A stretch of 64,000 bases of DNA from Bacillus sp. FJAT-22090 (GTDB lineage: Bacteria > Bacillota > Bacilli > Bacillales_A > Planococcaceae), in contig NZ_CP012601.1 of the NCBI RefSeq assembly GCF_001278755.1, positions 2,232,001 through 2,296,000 on the forward strand, written 5' to 3'. The notes beneath the pieces are model-generated. The model did not search any database and was not told the DNA's origin. It worked only from the letters and a program-made list of their open reading frames with translations. Below are positions 43,623 to 52,558 of the stretch, piece after piece; the first letter of the stretch is position 1; each line of letters starts with the position of its first letter. The position numbers were made by a program, and so were the translations under genes.

Positions 43623-45440
43623 ATGACTACTAATAAAAATATTACCAATCGATTAATCGCCGAAAAATCTCCTTACTTATTACAACACGCACATAACCCT
43701 GTTGATTGGTTTCCATGGGGTAAAGAAGCTTTTGATAAAGCGAAACTCGAAAACAAGCCAGTATTCGTAAGCATCGGCTATAGTACTTGCCATTGGTGTC
43801 ACGTGATGGAAAGAGAATCATTTGAAGATCAAGAAGTTGCTAATCTATTGAATAAGTACTTTATTTCCATAAAAGTAGACCGAGAAGAGCGTCCTGATAT
43901 CGATTCCATCTATATGAATGTATGTCAGATGCTTACTGGTCAAGGTGGGTGGCCACTTCATGTGTTTTTGACTGCAGATCAAAAGCCTTTCCATGCTGGA
44001 ACTTACTATCAGAAAGAAAGTAAACATGGGCGTACAGGAATGCTCGACCTTTTACCACAAATCTATAATATTTATATGAATGAACAATCCCAAGTTGTTC
44101 ATATTAGCAATAAACTTACGGAGGCCTTAAATGAAGTTCCTCCATCAAATGAGAGCTCTATTCCACCTAATACAATTGACCAAGCCTATCAACAGTTAAC
44201 TGGCAATTTTGATACGCAATATGGTGGTTTTGGAACTGAGCCTAAGTTTCCCTCCCCGACCAAGTTATTATTCTTATTGCGATATTATTATGCAAATAAA
44301 GATGATAATGCGTTAAATATGGTGGAAGCGACCCTTGATGGAATTGCACGTGGAGGGATATACGATCATATTGGATATGGTTTTGCTCGATATTCCACAG
44401 ATGAAATGTGGCTTGTTCCACATTTCGAAAAAATGCTATATGACCAAGCGTTACTGTTACTTGCCTATACGGAAACATATCAAATTACGGAAATTCCTCA
44501 ATATAAAGAAATTGTTTATAACACGATTGAATTTATCGAACGGGAGATGACTCATCCAGATGGAGGTTTTTATTCGGCTATTGATGCGGATAGTGAAGGT
44601 ACAGAAGGTACTTATTATATTTGGTCGTTATCAGAAGTATTGGATATATTGGGTGAACACGAAGGAAATCTGTTTGCTAAAGCATATGATCTTACAGAGG
44701 AAGGGAACTTTGAAGGTAAAAATATCCCTAATTTAATTTATTCTGATGCAAAATCCTTAGTAGAGGAATACGATATTTCTTTGGATGAGTTAGAAGAGCG
44801 TTTGGAAGCATCACGTAAGTTACTATTTAATAAACGTCAAACTCGGGTATATCCTCATCTTGATGATAAAATACTTACCTCTTGGAATGGACTACTTATT
44901 GCAGCTCTCGCAAAAGCTGGTGCTACCTTTGCAGAATCAAGATTTATTGACCTTGCAACTAAAGGAATACAGTTTATAGAACAACATTTAATGAAAGAGA
45001 ATGTGCTATATGCACGCTACAGGGATGGCGAAGCGAAGCATTTGGCTTACTTGGATGATTATAGTAATATCATTTGGGCTGTAATCGAATTACATCAAGC
45101 AACTGGGAACGAAGAATATATTGGGAAAGCAACAAAGTTAGCAACTACTCTATTTACCCATTTTGAAGACAAGGAAAATGGAGGTTTCTATTTCACAAAT
45201 AAAGAAGCAGAAAAGCTAGTTATACGTGAAAAGTCTGCATTAGATGATGCAACACCTTCAGGAAATGGTACAGCAGCGATGCAGCTTTGGCGATTAGCAA
45301 AAATTACAGAAGATATGGAGCTACTGAAAAAAGTCGAACACCTTTTTTCCGCATTTACAGACGATGCTATTCAGTACCCATCTGCTGTTCTTTCCACATT
45401 AAGTGCACAACTGGGCTTTATGGTTGAAGCCGTGAAATAA
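43623..45440 (+). CDS. yyaL: YyaL-like thioredoxin-domain protein, C-terminally frameshifted
   Basis: The 605-residue product contains the DUF255 thioredoxin-like domain (about 1-165) with [17 protein letters not shown] and the CHWCHVME motif, followed by an alpha/alpha-barrel similar to N-acylglucosamine 2-epimerase (about 180-590) with [15 protein letters not shown] and [12 protein letters not shown]. Family members usually run to about 680 residues. Here translation stops at 45440, and the expected C-terminus continues in another frame (45437-45616), so the gene carries a single-base shift near its end. Whether the short product works is unknown. AAGGTGG site before ATG. Confidence 0.88.
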   Translation: MTTNKNITNRLIAEKSPYLLQHAHNPVDWFPWGKEAFDKAKLENKPVFVSIGYSTCHWCHVMERESFEDQEVANLLNKYFISIKVDREERPDIDSIYMNVCQMLTGQGGWPLHVFLTADQKPFHAGTYYQKESKHGRTGMLDLLPQIYNIYMNEQSQVVHISNKLTEALNEVPPSNESSIPPNTIDQAYQQLTGNFDTQYGGFGTEPKFPSPTKLLFLLRYYYANKDDNALNMVEATLDGIARGGIYDHIGYGFARYSTDEMWLVPHFEKMLYDQALLLLAYTETYQITEIPQYKEIVYNTIEFIEREMTHPDGGFYSAIDADSEGTEGTYYIWSLSEVLDILGEHEGNLFAKAYDLTEEGNFEGKNIPNLIYSDAKSLVEEYDISLDELEERLEASRKLLFNKRQTRVYPHLDDKILTSWNGLLIAALAKAGATFAESRFIDLATKGIQFIEQHLMKENVLYARYRDGEAKHLAYLDDYSNIIWAVIELHQATGNEEYIGKATKLATTLFTHFEDKENGGFYFTNKEAEKLVIREKSALDDATPSGNGTAAMQLWRLAKITEDMELLKKVEHLFSAFTDDAIQYPSAVLSTLSAQLGFMVEAVK

Positions 45441-45616
45441 AATTAAGTGGTGGTCCTGCTTCAGAAATACTACACTACTTACACAAAACATTTCGACCGT
45501 ATGATCTCTGGACACATGATAAGGCAGCTACATCGCTTTCGGTTCAGATCTGTCAAAATAACGTTTGCCACACCCCACTAACCAATTTGGAACAGATTAT
45601 GCAAGAGTTGTCATAG
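45437..45616 (+). pseudogene. Detached C-terminus of the YyaL-like gene
   Basis: Reading one base back from the main frame gives 59 codons starting [15 protein letters not shown] and containing VQICQNNVCHTPLTNLEQI, which corresponds to the conserved CQN.(A)C..P..(D)L end of YyaL/SSP411 proteins. The break falls in the A-rich run at about 45435-45445, a typical place for slippage, so it is either a natural frameshift or a sequencing error. No start codon or ribosome site of its own. Confidence 0.8.
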
Positions 45617-45955
45617 AAGGGCAAAAGGCACTTAATTAGTGCCTTTAAATCGAAGAAAAGAAGGTATTTGGATAATTGTTCTCCTTTCTTATTTTGAACT
45701 CTCGTCATCAATTTCTATTACCTTAAAATTATTCTGCCTCAGTAAATAGAAAACAAAAAAAGGGTAACATTTCATTGGATTGGAGAAGCGTCCGCTTGAC
45801 TCCTGCGGCAAAAGCGAGACAAACGAGACCCTGCAGGAGCGTAGCGACGAAACGCTCGGTGCTCGCCCGCGGAAAGCAAGCGGTAAGCTTCGGAAAACCC
45901 CATCTATCCTATATAAAATAAATTCGAGTTTTTTTACATTCTGAAGACACTTTAT
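45617..45955. other. Intergenic stretch with GC-rich palindromic element
   Basis: Convergent gap after the YyaL-like gene. Besides AT-rich sequence it holds the palindromic repeat at 45785-45901 and a weak hairpin near 45943-45965 that may end the minus-strand gene at 45956. No gene seen. Confidence 0.6.
45785..45901. repeat. GC-rich multi-stem palindromic element
   Basis: A 117-base element, far richer in GC than its surroundings. Outer stem: GAAGC (45785-45789) with GCTTC (45897-45901) and CCGCTTG (45792-45798) with CAAGCGG (45887-45893). Inner stem: CTCCTGC (45800-45806) with GCAGGAG (45833-45839). Another: GAGCGT with ACGCTC near 45837-45857. From memory, very similar elements are scattered in Bacillaceae and Planococcaceae genomes. 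Probably a dispersed, non-autonomous repeat or a structured RNA. Confidence 0.75.
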
Positions 45956-46177
45956 TTAGTGCTTTTTAACTTTTCCATTATACTCCAGATGGAATTCCTT
46001 TCTCCCATCCATATATGCTTCTATCAATATAATTCGTTCACTTAATTCGAGTATAGCCTGCATAATTTGATGCTGCTCCATTTTGTTTATATTCGAATAC
46101 AGTTCCATATATTCTACTGATTCTCCTACTCTTCTTAGACTCTGATTCATAGCCTGTACAAAATACTCAATTTTCAC
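45956..46177 (-). CDS. Uncharacterised 73-residue helical protein
   Basis: Small, probably cytoplasmic protein with predicted long helices (FVQAMNQSLRRVGESVEYMEL, MQAILELSERIILIEAYM) and a charged tail. No family recognised. I choose the GTG at 46177 because GGGGG lies eight bases ahead; the ATG at 46192 overlaps that site. Convergent with the YyaL-like gene. Confidence 0.5.
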   Translation of the reverse strand: MKIEYFVQAMNQSLRRVGESVEYMELYSNINKMEQHQIMQAILELSERIILIEAYMDGRKEFHLEYNGKVKKH

Positions 46178-46407
46178 CTGGCATACCCCCATTCCTATGT
46201 ATACGTACTATATTAGATCGTTTTAGAGTTGTTTCAAGTGTCAGAATTATTCGTATTTTTTATCTATGCCATTTTGAATGGTTTTAATCAATTACTTTTC
46301 ATTTTTGCTTATGTTTAATCAATCAAAATTTTATTTTCAGACTATATTAGTAAATAAATAGACCGTTTCTAAATATACTAGACTTAAAGGGTTGAGGAGG
46401 AGAATGG

Positions 46408-46551
46408 TTGTATCCTAATTATGTTGATTCGGAAGAAATGGACATGAGACAGAATTTAGATTTAATTGCTTCCCTTAATATGATTGCAGAAGGAAGTCCA
46501 GTTCATCTCCTTGATGAACAAGAGCTTGTACAAGAAGACAATAAGATTTAG
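46408..46551 (+). CDS. Small 47-residue acidic protein, TTG start
   Basis: A frame starting with TTG and a near-ideal GGAGGAG site five bases ahead; it ends at TAG 46549-46551, three bases before a strong terminator. The product begins with YPNYVDSEEMDMRQN and is acidic, with a helical middle (LDLIASLNMIAEG). The combination of ribosome site, full frame and terminator makes it a likely real monocistronic gene. No family recognised, no signal or membrane segment. A TATACT -10-like box lies at 46373-46378. Confidence 0.65.
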   Translation: MYPNYVDSEEMDMRQNLDLIASLNMIAEGSPVHLLDEQELVQEDNKI

Positions 46552-46553
46552 TT

Positions 46554-46576
46554 CCCCACATTTGTGGGGTTTTTTA
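46554..46576 (+). terminator. Terminator after the small TTG-start gene
   Basis: CCCCAC-ATTT-GTGGGG followed by a run of seven T, a classic rho-independent terminator. Confidence 0.9.
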
Positions 46577-46647
46577 AATAGATTTATAATCGGTCTTTTC
46601 CACCGATAAGTAAATAGACGAATAATTTAGAAGAAAGGAAATTAAAC

Positions 46648-47781
46648 ATGAATAACGCGCTAGAAGATATAAGGCCAATTGTGGAATCGGTTTTTCACCA
46701 TCTGCATAATAATCCGGAGGTTAGTTGGAAAGAAGTTGAAACTACAAATTATTTAGTTGATTTGTTAGTTAACGAGGGGTTTGATGTTACGACTTTCGAT
46801 GATTCCACTGGACTTCTTGTTACTCTTGGAAATGGCAAGCCATGCGTAGGACTGAGAACAGATATGGACGCCCTTTGGCAGGAAGTAAATGGTGTATTCC
46901 AGGCAAATCATTCTTGTGGTCATGATGCACATATGACGATGGCAGTTGGTACACTGCTATTATTAAAAAAACTAGCTGTACCTCAGCAAGGAACTTTGAA
47001 AGTATTGTTTCAACCAGCTGAAGAAAAAGGAACGGGAGCCCTTTCGTTTATTGATAGAGGTTTGGTTGATGATATGGACTTCTTATATGGCGTTCACCTT
47101 CGGCCTATTCAGGAATTAGAACAAGGTTACTGTTCCCCAGCCATAATCCATGGTGCCGCAAAGCTTTTGAACGGGAAAATCCACGGGATCGAAGCACACG
47201 CCGCTCGACCACATCTTGGTATAAATGCTATTGAAGTTGGTGCACAAATTGTACATGCAATTCAGGCAATCTACTTAGACCCAATGGAGTCTTATTCGGC
47301 AAAGCTCACAAGATTTCAAGCCGGAGGAGAATCAGGAAATATTATTCCTGGAAATGCTGAATTCAGTATAGACTTAAGAGCGCAATCTAATGTAGCAATG
47401 GATGAGCTGATTTCAAAAGTGGAGAACGCTATCCTCTCTATTGCAGCACTTCATCAGATTACAATCGACTACCATATAGAAACGGAAATTGTTGCTGCAG
47501 AGGTAGATGCAACAGCAGTCGAAATATTGAAAGAGGCAATTATTCATACAGTTGGAGAAGACTTTTGTGTACCTCCTATTGTTACACCTGGTGGTGAAGA
47601 TTTTCATTACTATCCTGTAAAAAGACCTACCATAAAGGCGACAATGCTCGGACTTGGCTGTGATTTAGCTCCAGGATTACATCACCCAAATATGAGCTTC
47701 AAGCATGAATCAATCTTCACTGGTATTGAAGTACTTGCCCAAACAATCATTAACACATTTCAAAAGGAAATGAATGAATGA
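46648..47781 (+). CDS. amhX: M20 family amidohydrolase (AmhX-like)
   Basis: A 377-residue zinc amidohydrolase close to B. subtilis AmhX: FHHLHNNPEVSWKE, GLRTDMDALWQEVNGVFQANHSCGHDAHM (metal and catalytic Asp/His), FQPAEEKGTGA, GAQIVHAIQAI and TPGGEDFHYY. It cleaves N-acyl amino acids or a similar amide bond. It precedes an N-acylamino-acid racemase-like gene by 90 bases, which suggests a joint D- to L-amino-acid salvage. GAAAGGA site before the ATG. Confidence 0.9.
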   Translation: MNNALEDIRPIVESVFHHLHNNPEVSWKEVETTNYLVDLLVNEGFDVTTFDDSTGLLVTLGNGKPCVGLRTDMDALWQEVNGVFQANHSCGHDAHMTMAVGTLLLLKKLAVPQQGTLKVLFQPAEEKGTGALSFIDRGLVDDMDFLYGVHLRPIQELEQGYCSPAIIHGAAKLLNGKIHGIEAHAARPHLGINAIEVGAQIVHAIQAIYLDPMESYSAKLTRFQAGGESGNIIPGNAEFSIDLRAQSNVAMDELISKVENAILSIAALHQITIDYHIETEIVAAEVDATAVEILKEAIIHTVGEDFCVPPIVTPGGEDFHYYPVKRPTIKATMLGLGCDLAPGLHHPNMSFKHESIFTGIEVLAQTIINTFQKEMNE

Positions 47782-47871
47782 ATCCGATGAAGATGATAAA
47801 CCGATAACAAATGGTACAATATTAATCGTTAATAATATTTACCATGCCACTGATCTCAAAGGAGTAATAAT

Positions 47872-48981
47872 ATGATCATTAAAGAAATTAATTTACGCAA
47901 AATGAACATGACGATGAAGTCACCCTTCACTACTAGTTTTGGTTCGATGCAAGTAAAAGAATTTCTATTATTAGAAGTAACAGACGAACTTGGAAACACA
48001 GGTTGGGGTGAATCGACTGCTTTTTCGGCTCCTTGGTATACAGAAGAAACCGTTGAAACGAATCTTCACATCATTAGGGACTTTTTGATTCCACTTGTAT
48101 TAAACAGAAACTTTGTGCATCCAGATGAAGTAAGCGAATTATTTGCTCCTCTTCGCAAAAATAATATGGCTAAAGCAGCAGTTGAAGGAGCAATTTGGGA
48201 TTTGTATGCTAAGAGAAATAAAGTAACACTCGCAGATGCACTTGGTGGCACTGCAGAAAAAATTGAAGTTGGAATTAGTATAGGGATTCAAAAAAGTACA
48301 GATGAATTAGTCGAGCTAGTGGGAACCTATATAAAAGAAGGATATAAACGTATAAAGGTAAAGATTAAACCAGGAAATGATATAGAAATTATTCGCGCAT
48401 TACGAGGTGCTTATCCAGATGTTCCACTTATGGCAGATGCGAATTCTGCTTACACCTTAAAGGATCTAGCGTTATTACAACAGTTAGATGAGTTCAATTT
48501 AATGATGATTGAGCAACCACTTGCCTCAGACGATATTATTGATCATGCAAAACTACAAAAAGAATTAAAAACGCCTATTTGTCTAGATGAAAGCATTCTG
48601 TCCATGGAAGATGCACGCAAAGCAATCGAGCTTGGAAGCACCAAAATTATTAATATTAAGATTGGACGCGTAGGTGGTTTAACCGAATCGAAAAAAATCC
48701 ATGATTATTGTATGGATAAAGGGGTTCCTGTATGGTGTGGTGGGATGCTCGAAGCTGGCATAGGACGCGCACATAATATAGCACTTACAACACTTCCAAA
48801 CTTTCTTCTACCAGGTGACACATCAGGCTCTTCTCGTTATTGGGAGGAAGACATTATTAAACCGGAAGTAGTAGCTGAGGATGGCTATATAAATGTGCCA
48901 AAAGCTTATGGCATTGGTTATGAGCCAAATCTAGATGTGATGAATCGTTATACAGTAGAGCAATTTTATTTTAAAGGTTAA
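47872..48981 (+). CDS. N-acylamino acid racemase / o-succinylbenzoate synthase
   Basis: A 369-residue enolase-superfamily enzyme. N-terminal cap [14 protein letters not shown]; catalytic acid-base lysine pair in [10 protein letters not shown]; metal ligands in DANSAY, EQPLA and CLDES; second lysine in [10 protein letters not shown]. This matches the MenC2 branch that includes OSBS and N-succinylamino-acid racemase (NSAR). No other men genes are near, while an M20 hydrolase is directly upstream, as in the Geobacillus kaustophilus NSAR locus; hence I favour the racemase role, or a dual one. AAAGGAG site before ATG. Confidence 0.88.
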   Translation: MIIKEINLRKMNMTMKSPFTTSFGSMQVKEFLLLEVTDELGNTGWGESTAFSAPWYTEETVETNLHIIRDFLIPLVLNRNFVHPDEVSELFAPLRKNNMAKAAVEGAIWDLYAKRNKVTLADALGGTAEKIEVGISIGIQKSTDELVELVGTYIKEGYKRIKVKIKPGNDIEIIRALRGAYPDVPLMADANSAYTLKDLALLQQLDEFNLMMIEQPLASDDIIDHAKLQKELKTPICLDESILSMEDARKAIELGSTKIINIKIGRVGGLTESKKIHDYCMDKGVPVWCGGMLEAGIGRAHNIALTTLPNFLLPGDTSGSSRYWEEDIIKPEVVAEDGYINVPKAYGIGYEPNLDVMNRYTVEQFYFKG

Positions 48982-48991
48982 TTGAACAGAC

Positions 48992-49026
48992 AAAAAGTCC
49001 AGATTCAATAGAATCAGAACTTTTTT
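48992..49026 (+). terminator. Terminator after the racemase gene
   Basis: AAAAAGTCCAGATTC pairs imperfectly with GAATCAGAACTTTTT around AATA, and ends in a T-run; also usable in the other direction for the gene at 49031. Confidence 0.75.
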
Positions 49027-49030
49027 GTTG

Positions 49031-49801
49031 TTAGTTAATTTCTAACCTATTTGTGTTTGTTGCTAATAAATTATTTAATTTGTTTTCAGTAGCATTTACT
49101 TGTGCTACTAAATCTTGCAGAAGAGGACTATTTTCTACCCCTTCCAATTTATTCTCTAATGCTCTAATTTTTTTCATTTTAAGGCTTAAATTTTTTGTAT
49201 CTCCTTTATCCAATGAGTCATTCACATTTTCTAAAGCTATATAGATTGTAATCGGAAGAACTAGTTCAGAACGCTTTTCTTGTGCTGGAAGTTTATAAGT
49301 TGAAATTAACGAGTCACGATTTTGTTTTCCATCAACTTTATAAAATATGGACGTTCCTCTTCTTAATTCTCTAGAAAGTAAATGAAAATATTTTTCAAGT
49401 GCTTCCCAATCTTTTGCTGCTTTTGCAGATTCTATTGCTGAAATTAAAGGTAATATGGTGTTTTTTCCATATACATTTGCTTGTTCATAGGAAACTAAAG
49501 GGATTGATTTCTTTACTCCTTCCTTTCTGTTTACTTTTGTTTTGTCTATTTGGTTGGCTTTTATTTTGTTTTCGTTATAATCTTTATCTCTACTTTTATC
49601 GTCAAAGTGTCGTTTGTCTCTTTCTTGATTTTTAAATTTTTCCATCATTTGATGTGATTGTTTCCAATCTCCTGAATGGTTTCTTTCCCACTCTTTATCT
49701 CTTCCATCGTCTCCCTGAGCATTTCCGACTAATGGACCTCCGATCAAAGATGCCGATAACAGCGTAGTTGCTGCAGTAACTATTAATGTGTTTTTCTTCA
49801 T
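49031..49801 (-). CDS. Exported protein with SbsC-like SCWP-binding module
   Basis: A 256-residue exported protein. Signal peptide (1-28), a highly charged linker (about 30-95, rich in Asp, Lys, Arg, Glu, Asn), and a helical domain (about 100-245) with YFHLLSRELRRGTSIFYKVDGKQNRDSL followed by KLPAQEKRSELVLPITIYIALENV. This is the second half of the SbsC N-terminal module also seen at 34026 and 49964, but the first half is replaced by the charged linker. Likely a wall-polymer-binding adaptor. AGAGGAGG site. No catalytic part. Confidence 0.7.
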   Translation of the reverse strand: MKKNTLIVTAATTLLSASLIGGPLVGNAQGDDGRDKEWERNHSGDWKQSHQMMEKFKNQERDKRHFDDKSRDKDYNENKIKANQIDKTKVNRKEGVKKSIPLVSYEQANVYGKNTILPLISAIESAKAAKDWEALEKYFHLLSRELRRGTSIFYKVDGKQNRDSLISTYKLPAQEKRSELVLPITIYIALENVNDSLDKGDTKNLSLKMKKIRALENKLEGVENSPLLQDLVAQVNATENKLNNLLATNTNRLEIN

Positions 49802-49917
49802 ACAAAAATTCCTCCTCTTTCTTTTGGAAAGTAAGTACTGTCTTCTGTATTAAGATTTAATTTTGACTCTTATTCTAAATATCCTATTTTCAATAAACTA
49901 AACATTTTAAATCAATA

Positions 49918-49957
49918 AAAAATTCCTCTCCCTATTGCTAGAAAGAGGAATTTTTTT
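49918..49957 (-). terminator. Terminator after the 5'-nucleotidase gene
   Basis: AAAAATTCCTCT pairs with AGAGGAATTTTT and is flanked by T-runs; located directly after the 49964 stop. Confidence 0.8.
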
Positions 49958-49963
49958 ATTGAT

Positions 49964-52276
49964 TTATTTTTTTACGTCTACAATTCTGCCTTCTACTTCA
50001 TTCTTAACTGTTTTCAATAATTGAAGTTGTTCTTGAAGATTTTCCCAATCTGAAAGACCTAAATCTGTTACACGGCCTTCTTCATAAGCCTTTTTGAATA
50101 CATCATAGCCATCTCCACCTTTTGCAGTGAATGCATTTGTAGCTATGACATATTTTTCATCATCTTTAAGTTCTACAAAAGTACCGTCAGCACCTTTGTA
50201 TTTAATAGAAACAACACGTTCTCCAGTAGGCTTAGATGAGTCAAATTCCACTTTTGCTCCAGAAACATGTAAGAAGCCACCATTTTCTTTTGGATAAGAT
50301 TTGAAACTAATTTCAAAAGCCGCTTTTAATTCGGCACCGGTTACTTCCATTGTTGCTAATGTATTACCAAACGGAAGCACTGTAATTACTTCCCCAACAG
50401 TAATCGGACCAGCATCAATTGAAGCACGAATTCCTCCACCATTTTGAAGAGCCATAATTACTTTATCATTATACTTCTTCGCTTTTGAAAGCATTCCGTC
50501 TGTAATGATATTTCCAAGTGCTGTCTCGTTTTTACGAACGCTCGGATCCGTGTCTTCTTTAACACGAGGATTTGTTAGTTCACTTTCTGCTACTGCACCA
50601 ATTTCTTTTACTTTAATTTCTTCAATTTTTTCAGAGTAAGTTTTTAATAATGCAGCAGCTGCTGGATCTTCTGTTTGATCTTTGATTGGAATTAATTTTC
50701 CAGCATGACTAACAACTTTACCCTCTTTATTGAAGTTTACATCAAGTGTTCCTAAAAACTCACTGTACTGATAAGCTTGTACAATTACAGTAGGATCTTT
50801 TACTGCACCGTTTTTATCTTTATTTACTATTACAGGTTTATCTAGTTGTGTATGGCTATGTCCACCAACAATTACGTCAATCCCATTAACTGCCGCTGCT
50901 AGTAATAAATCGTTATCATAAGTTGGATTATCATCATAACCAATATGAGTTACTGCGACCACCTTATTAACACCTTGTTTTTCAAATTCATCTACCATTG
51001 TTTGTGCTGCTTTAATGTAATCAGTAAATGTCACATCTTTTGGACTTGAAATATCAACAGTTTCAGCAGTTGTTAAGCCGAATAAACCAACTTTTTGGCC
51101 ATCAACTTCTTTAATAATACCGCTATAAATTTGACCATCTTTCGGATCAGAAGAAACGTTTACATTGAATAATCCTTTTAGATTCACATCTTTGGAGAAG
51201 TCTGCATTTGCACTAACGAATGGGAAATTAGATTTTTGAATAAATTCGCTAAGCGCTTTATGACCTTCTGGAGTCGATCCTAAATCAAATTCATGGTTAC
51301 CAAAAGTCATTACATCATAATCCATTAATTTCATTAGTTCTAAATCAGCTTGTCCTTTAAACTCGTTAAAGTAAAGAGTACCAGAGAATACATCACCAGC
51401 ATCGATTAATAGCGCAGATGGTTTTTCAGCACGCACTTCTTTAATTGCAGTTAAGCGCTTAGGAGCCTGTTGCGTATTTGCGTGTGTATCATTTACATGC
51501 ATAAGAGATAATGTAAATCCAGGGTTAACTTCTGCATTTACTTTTTCAACGAACGCAAGTAGTTCTTTTACTGCTGGAAGCTTTTGTTCACTAGTTAATC
51601 TCTCTAGTAATGGTTGAATAGATTCAAGAACTTTTGCAGCTTCTTTTTCTTTTCCTGCTGCAAAAAGCGCCTGTGCTTGAGTAGCTTTCATATAAACTGT
51701 TACCGGAACCATTAATTCTGAACGTTTTAGATCAGCAGGTTCTTTATATTGATCTAATAGTAGATCGCGAGCAGCCTTCCCGGAAAAACGATATAGGATT
51801 GCAGTTCTCGTTTTTAATTGAGCTGATAGTTTATGATATTCTTTTTCAAGTTTTGCCCAGTCTTTAGCAGACTCTGCCTTTTTAATTTCGTTCATAATTG
51901 GTGTTAAATATTTATCTGCATAGTTATATGCATCAATATAAGGAACAAGTCCTTTCGTTACTCTTTCTTGGTACAGTTCATCTAAACTTTTCAGTAGTGA
52001 AGATTTATTTTTAGCATTGGATTTGATGATTTCATTTCTTGCCTTTTGATAATTTGCTTTCGCAGTGTTTAATGCTTTATATGCATCAGCACTTGCCACT
52101 AGTTTACCTGACTGTGCAGGTACCACGTATGAGTATGAGGCATTTTTAATGTCTTTTCTTGCATTGTCCACTATATTCTGTAGAGAATTAGCTGCAAATG
52201 TAACACTTGAAGATGCGAATAATGATGTTGCTATAACTGCCGCAACTGCTGACTTTTTGACCTTACTGTTTTTCAT
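49964..52276 (-). CDS. SbsC-anchored 5'-nucleotidase/cyclic phosphodiesterase
   Basis: A 770-residue exported fusion. Signal peptide (1-28); an SbsC-type N-terminal module (about 30-250) with VPYIDAYNYADKYL and YHKLSAQLKTRTAILYRFSGKAARDLL, strikingly like the SCWP-binding region of Geobacillus SbsC; then a calcineurin-like metallophosphatase domain (about 257-490) with HVNDTHAN, DAGDVFSGT, TFGNHEFDLG and VVGGHSHTQ; then a C-terminal 5'-nucleotidase domain (about 530-740) with NGGGIRASI and KGGDGYDVF. It should hydrolyse extracellular nucleotides while bound to the wall polymer. Next to the stand-alone module gene at 49031. Confidence 0.9.
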   Translation of the reverse strand: MKNSKVKKSAVAAVIATSLFASSSVTFAANSLQNIVDNARKDIKNASYSYVVPAQSGKLVASADAYKALNTAKANYQKARNEIIKSNAKNKSSLLKSLDELYQERVTKGLVPYIDAYNYADKYLTPIMNEIKKAESAKDWAKLEKEYHKLSAQLKTRTAILYRFSGKAARDLLLDQYKEPADLKRSELMVPVTVYMKATQAQALFAAGKEKEAAKVLESIQPLLERLTSEQKLPAVKELLAFVEKVNAEVNPGFTLSLMHVNDTHANTQQAPKRLTAIKEVRAEKPSALLIDAGDVFSGTLYFNEFKGQADLELMKLMDYDVMTFGNHEFDLGSTPEGHKALSEFIQKSNFPFVSANADFSKDVNLKGLFNVNVSSDPKDGQIYSGIIKEVDGQKVGLFGLTTAETVDISSPKDVTFTDYIKAAQTMVDEFEKQGVNKVVAVTHIGYDDNPTYDNDLLLAAAVNGIDVIVGGHSHTQLDKPVIVNKDKNGAVKDPTVIVQAYQYSEFLGTLDVNFNKEGKVVSHAGKLIPIKDQTEDPAAAALLKTYSEKIEEIKVKEIGAVAESELTNPRVKEDTDPSVRKNETALGNIITDGMLSKAKKYNDKVIMALQNGGGIRASIDAGPITVGEVITVLPFGNTLATMEVTGAELKAAFEISFKSYPKENGGFLHVSGAKVEFDSSKPTGERVVSIKYKGADGTFVELKDDEKYVIATNAFTAKGGDGYDVFKKAYEEGRVTDLGLSDWENLQEQLQLLKTVKNEVEGRIVDVKK

Positions 52277-52518
52277 AACTTACCTCCTAGTTAATGATGA
52301 AACAATTAATCTATTAGTAGATTTATATGTACCCACTATTTCTAAATTAACTGAATTACCAATATTTCGCAAGTAAAAATTCTGATAATTTTCGGTGAAG
52401 GATTTGTAAAGAAATGAAAGGATTGTTCGGAAATTAAACAAATATCTCCATTTTTCCCTAGGAATTTTTTTCATACGACATTTTCTACTCTCTTTTAATG
52501 ATTACTCTTATGATTCTG

Positions 52519-52527
52519 TGGTATAAT
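52519..52527 (+). promoter_or_regulatory. Extended -10 promoter of proline dehydrogenase gene
   Basis: TGGTATAAT (TGn-TATAAT) 32 bases before the ATG at 52559; the -35 is weak, as expected with an extended -10. The rest of the 282-base divergent gap holds nothing I recognise. Confidence 0.6.
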
Positions 52528-52558
52528 AAAGCATCAAAACAGAGATGGGAGTATCATT

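Noticed and set aside
47872-48981. Menaquinone-pathway menC only
   Set aside because: No men genes adjacent and an M20 amidohydrolase directly upstream; OSBS activity cannot be excluded, so a dual role is kept.
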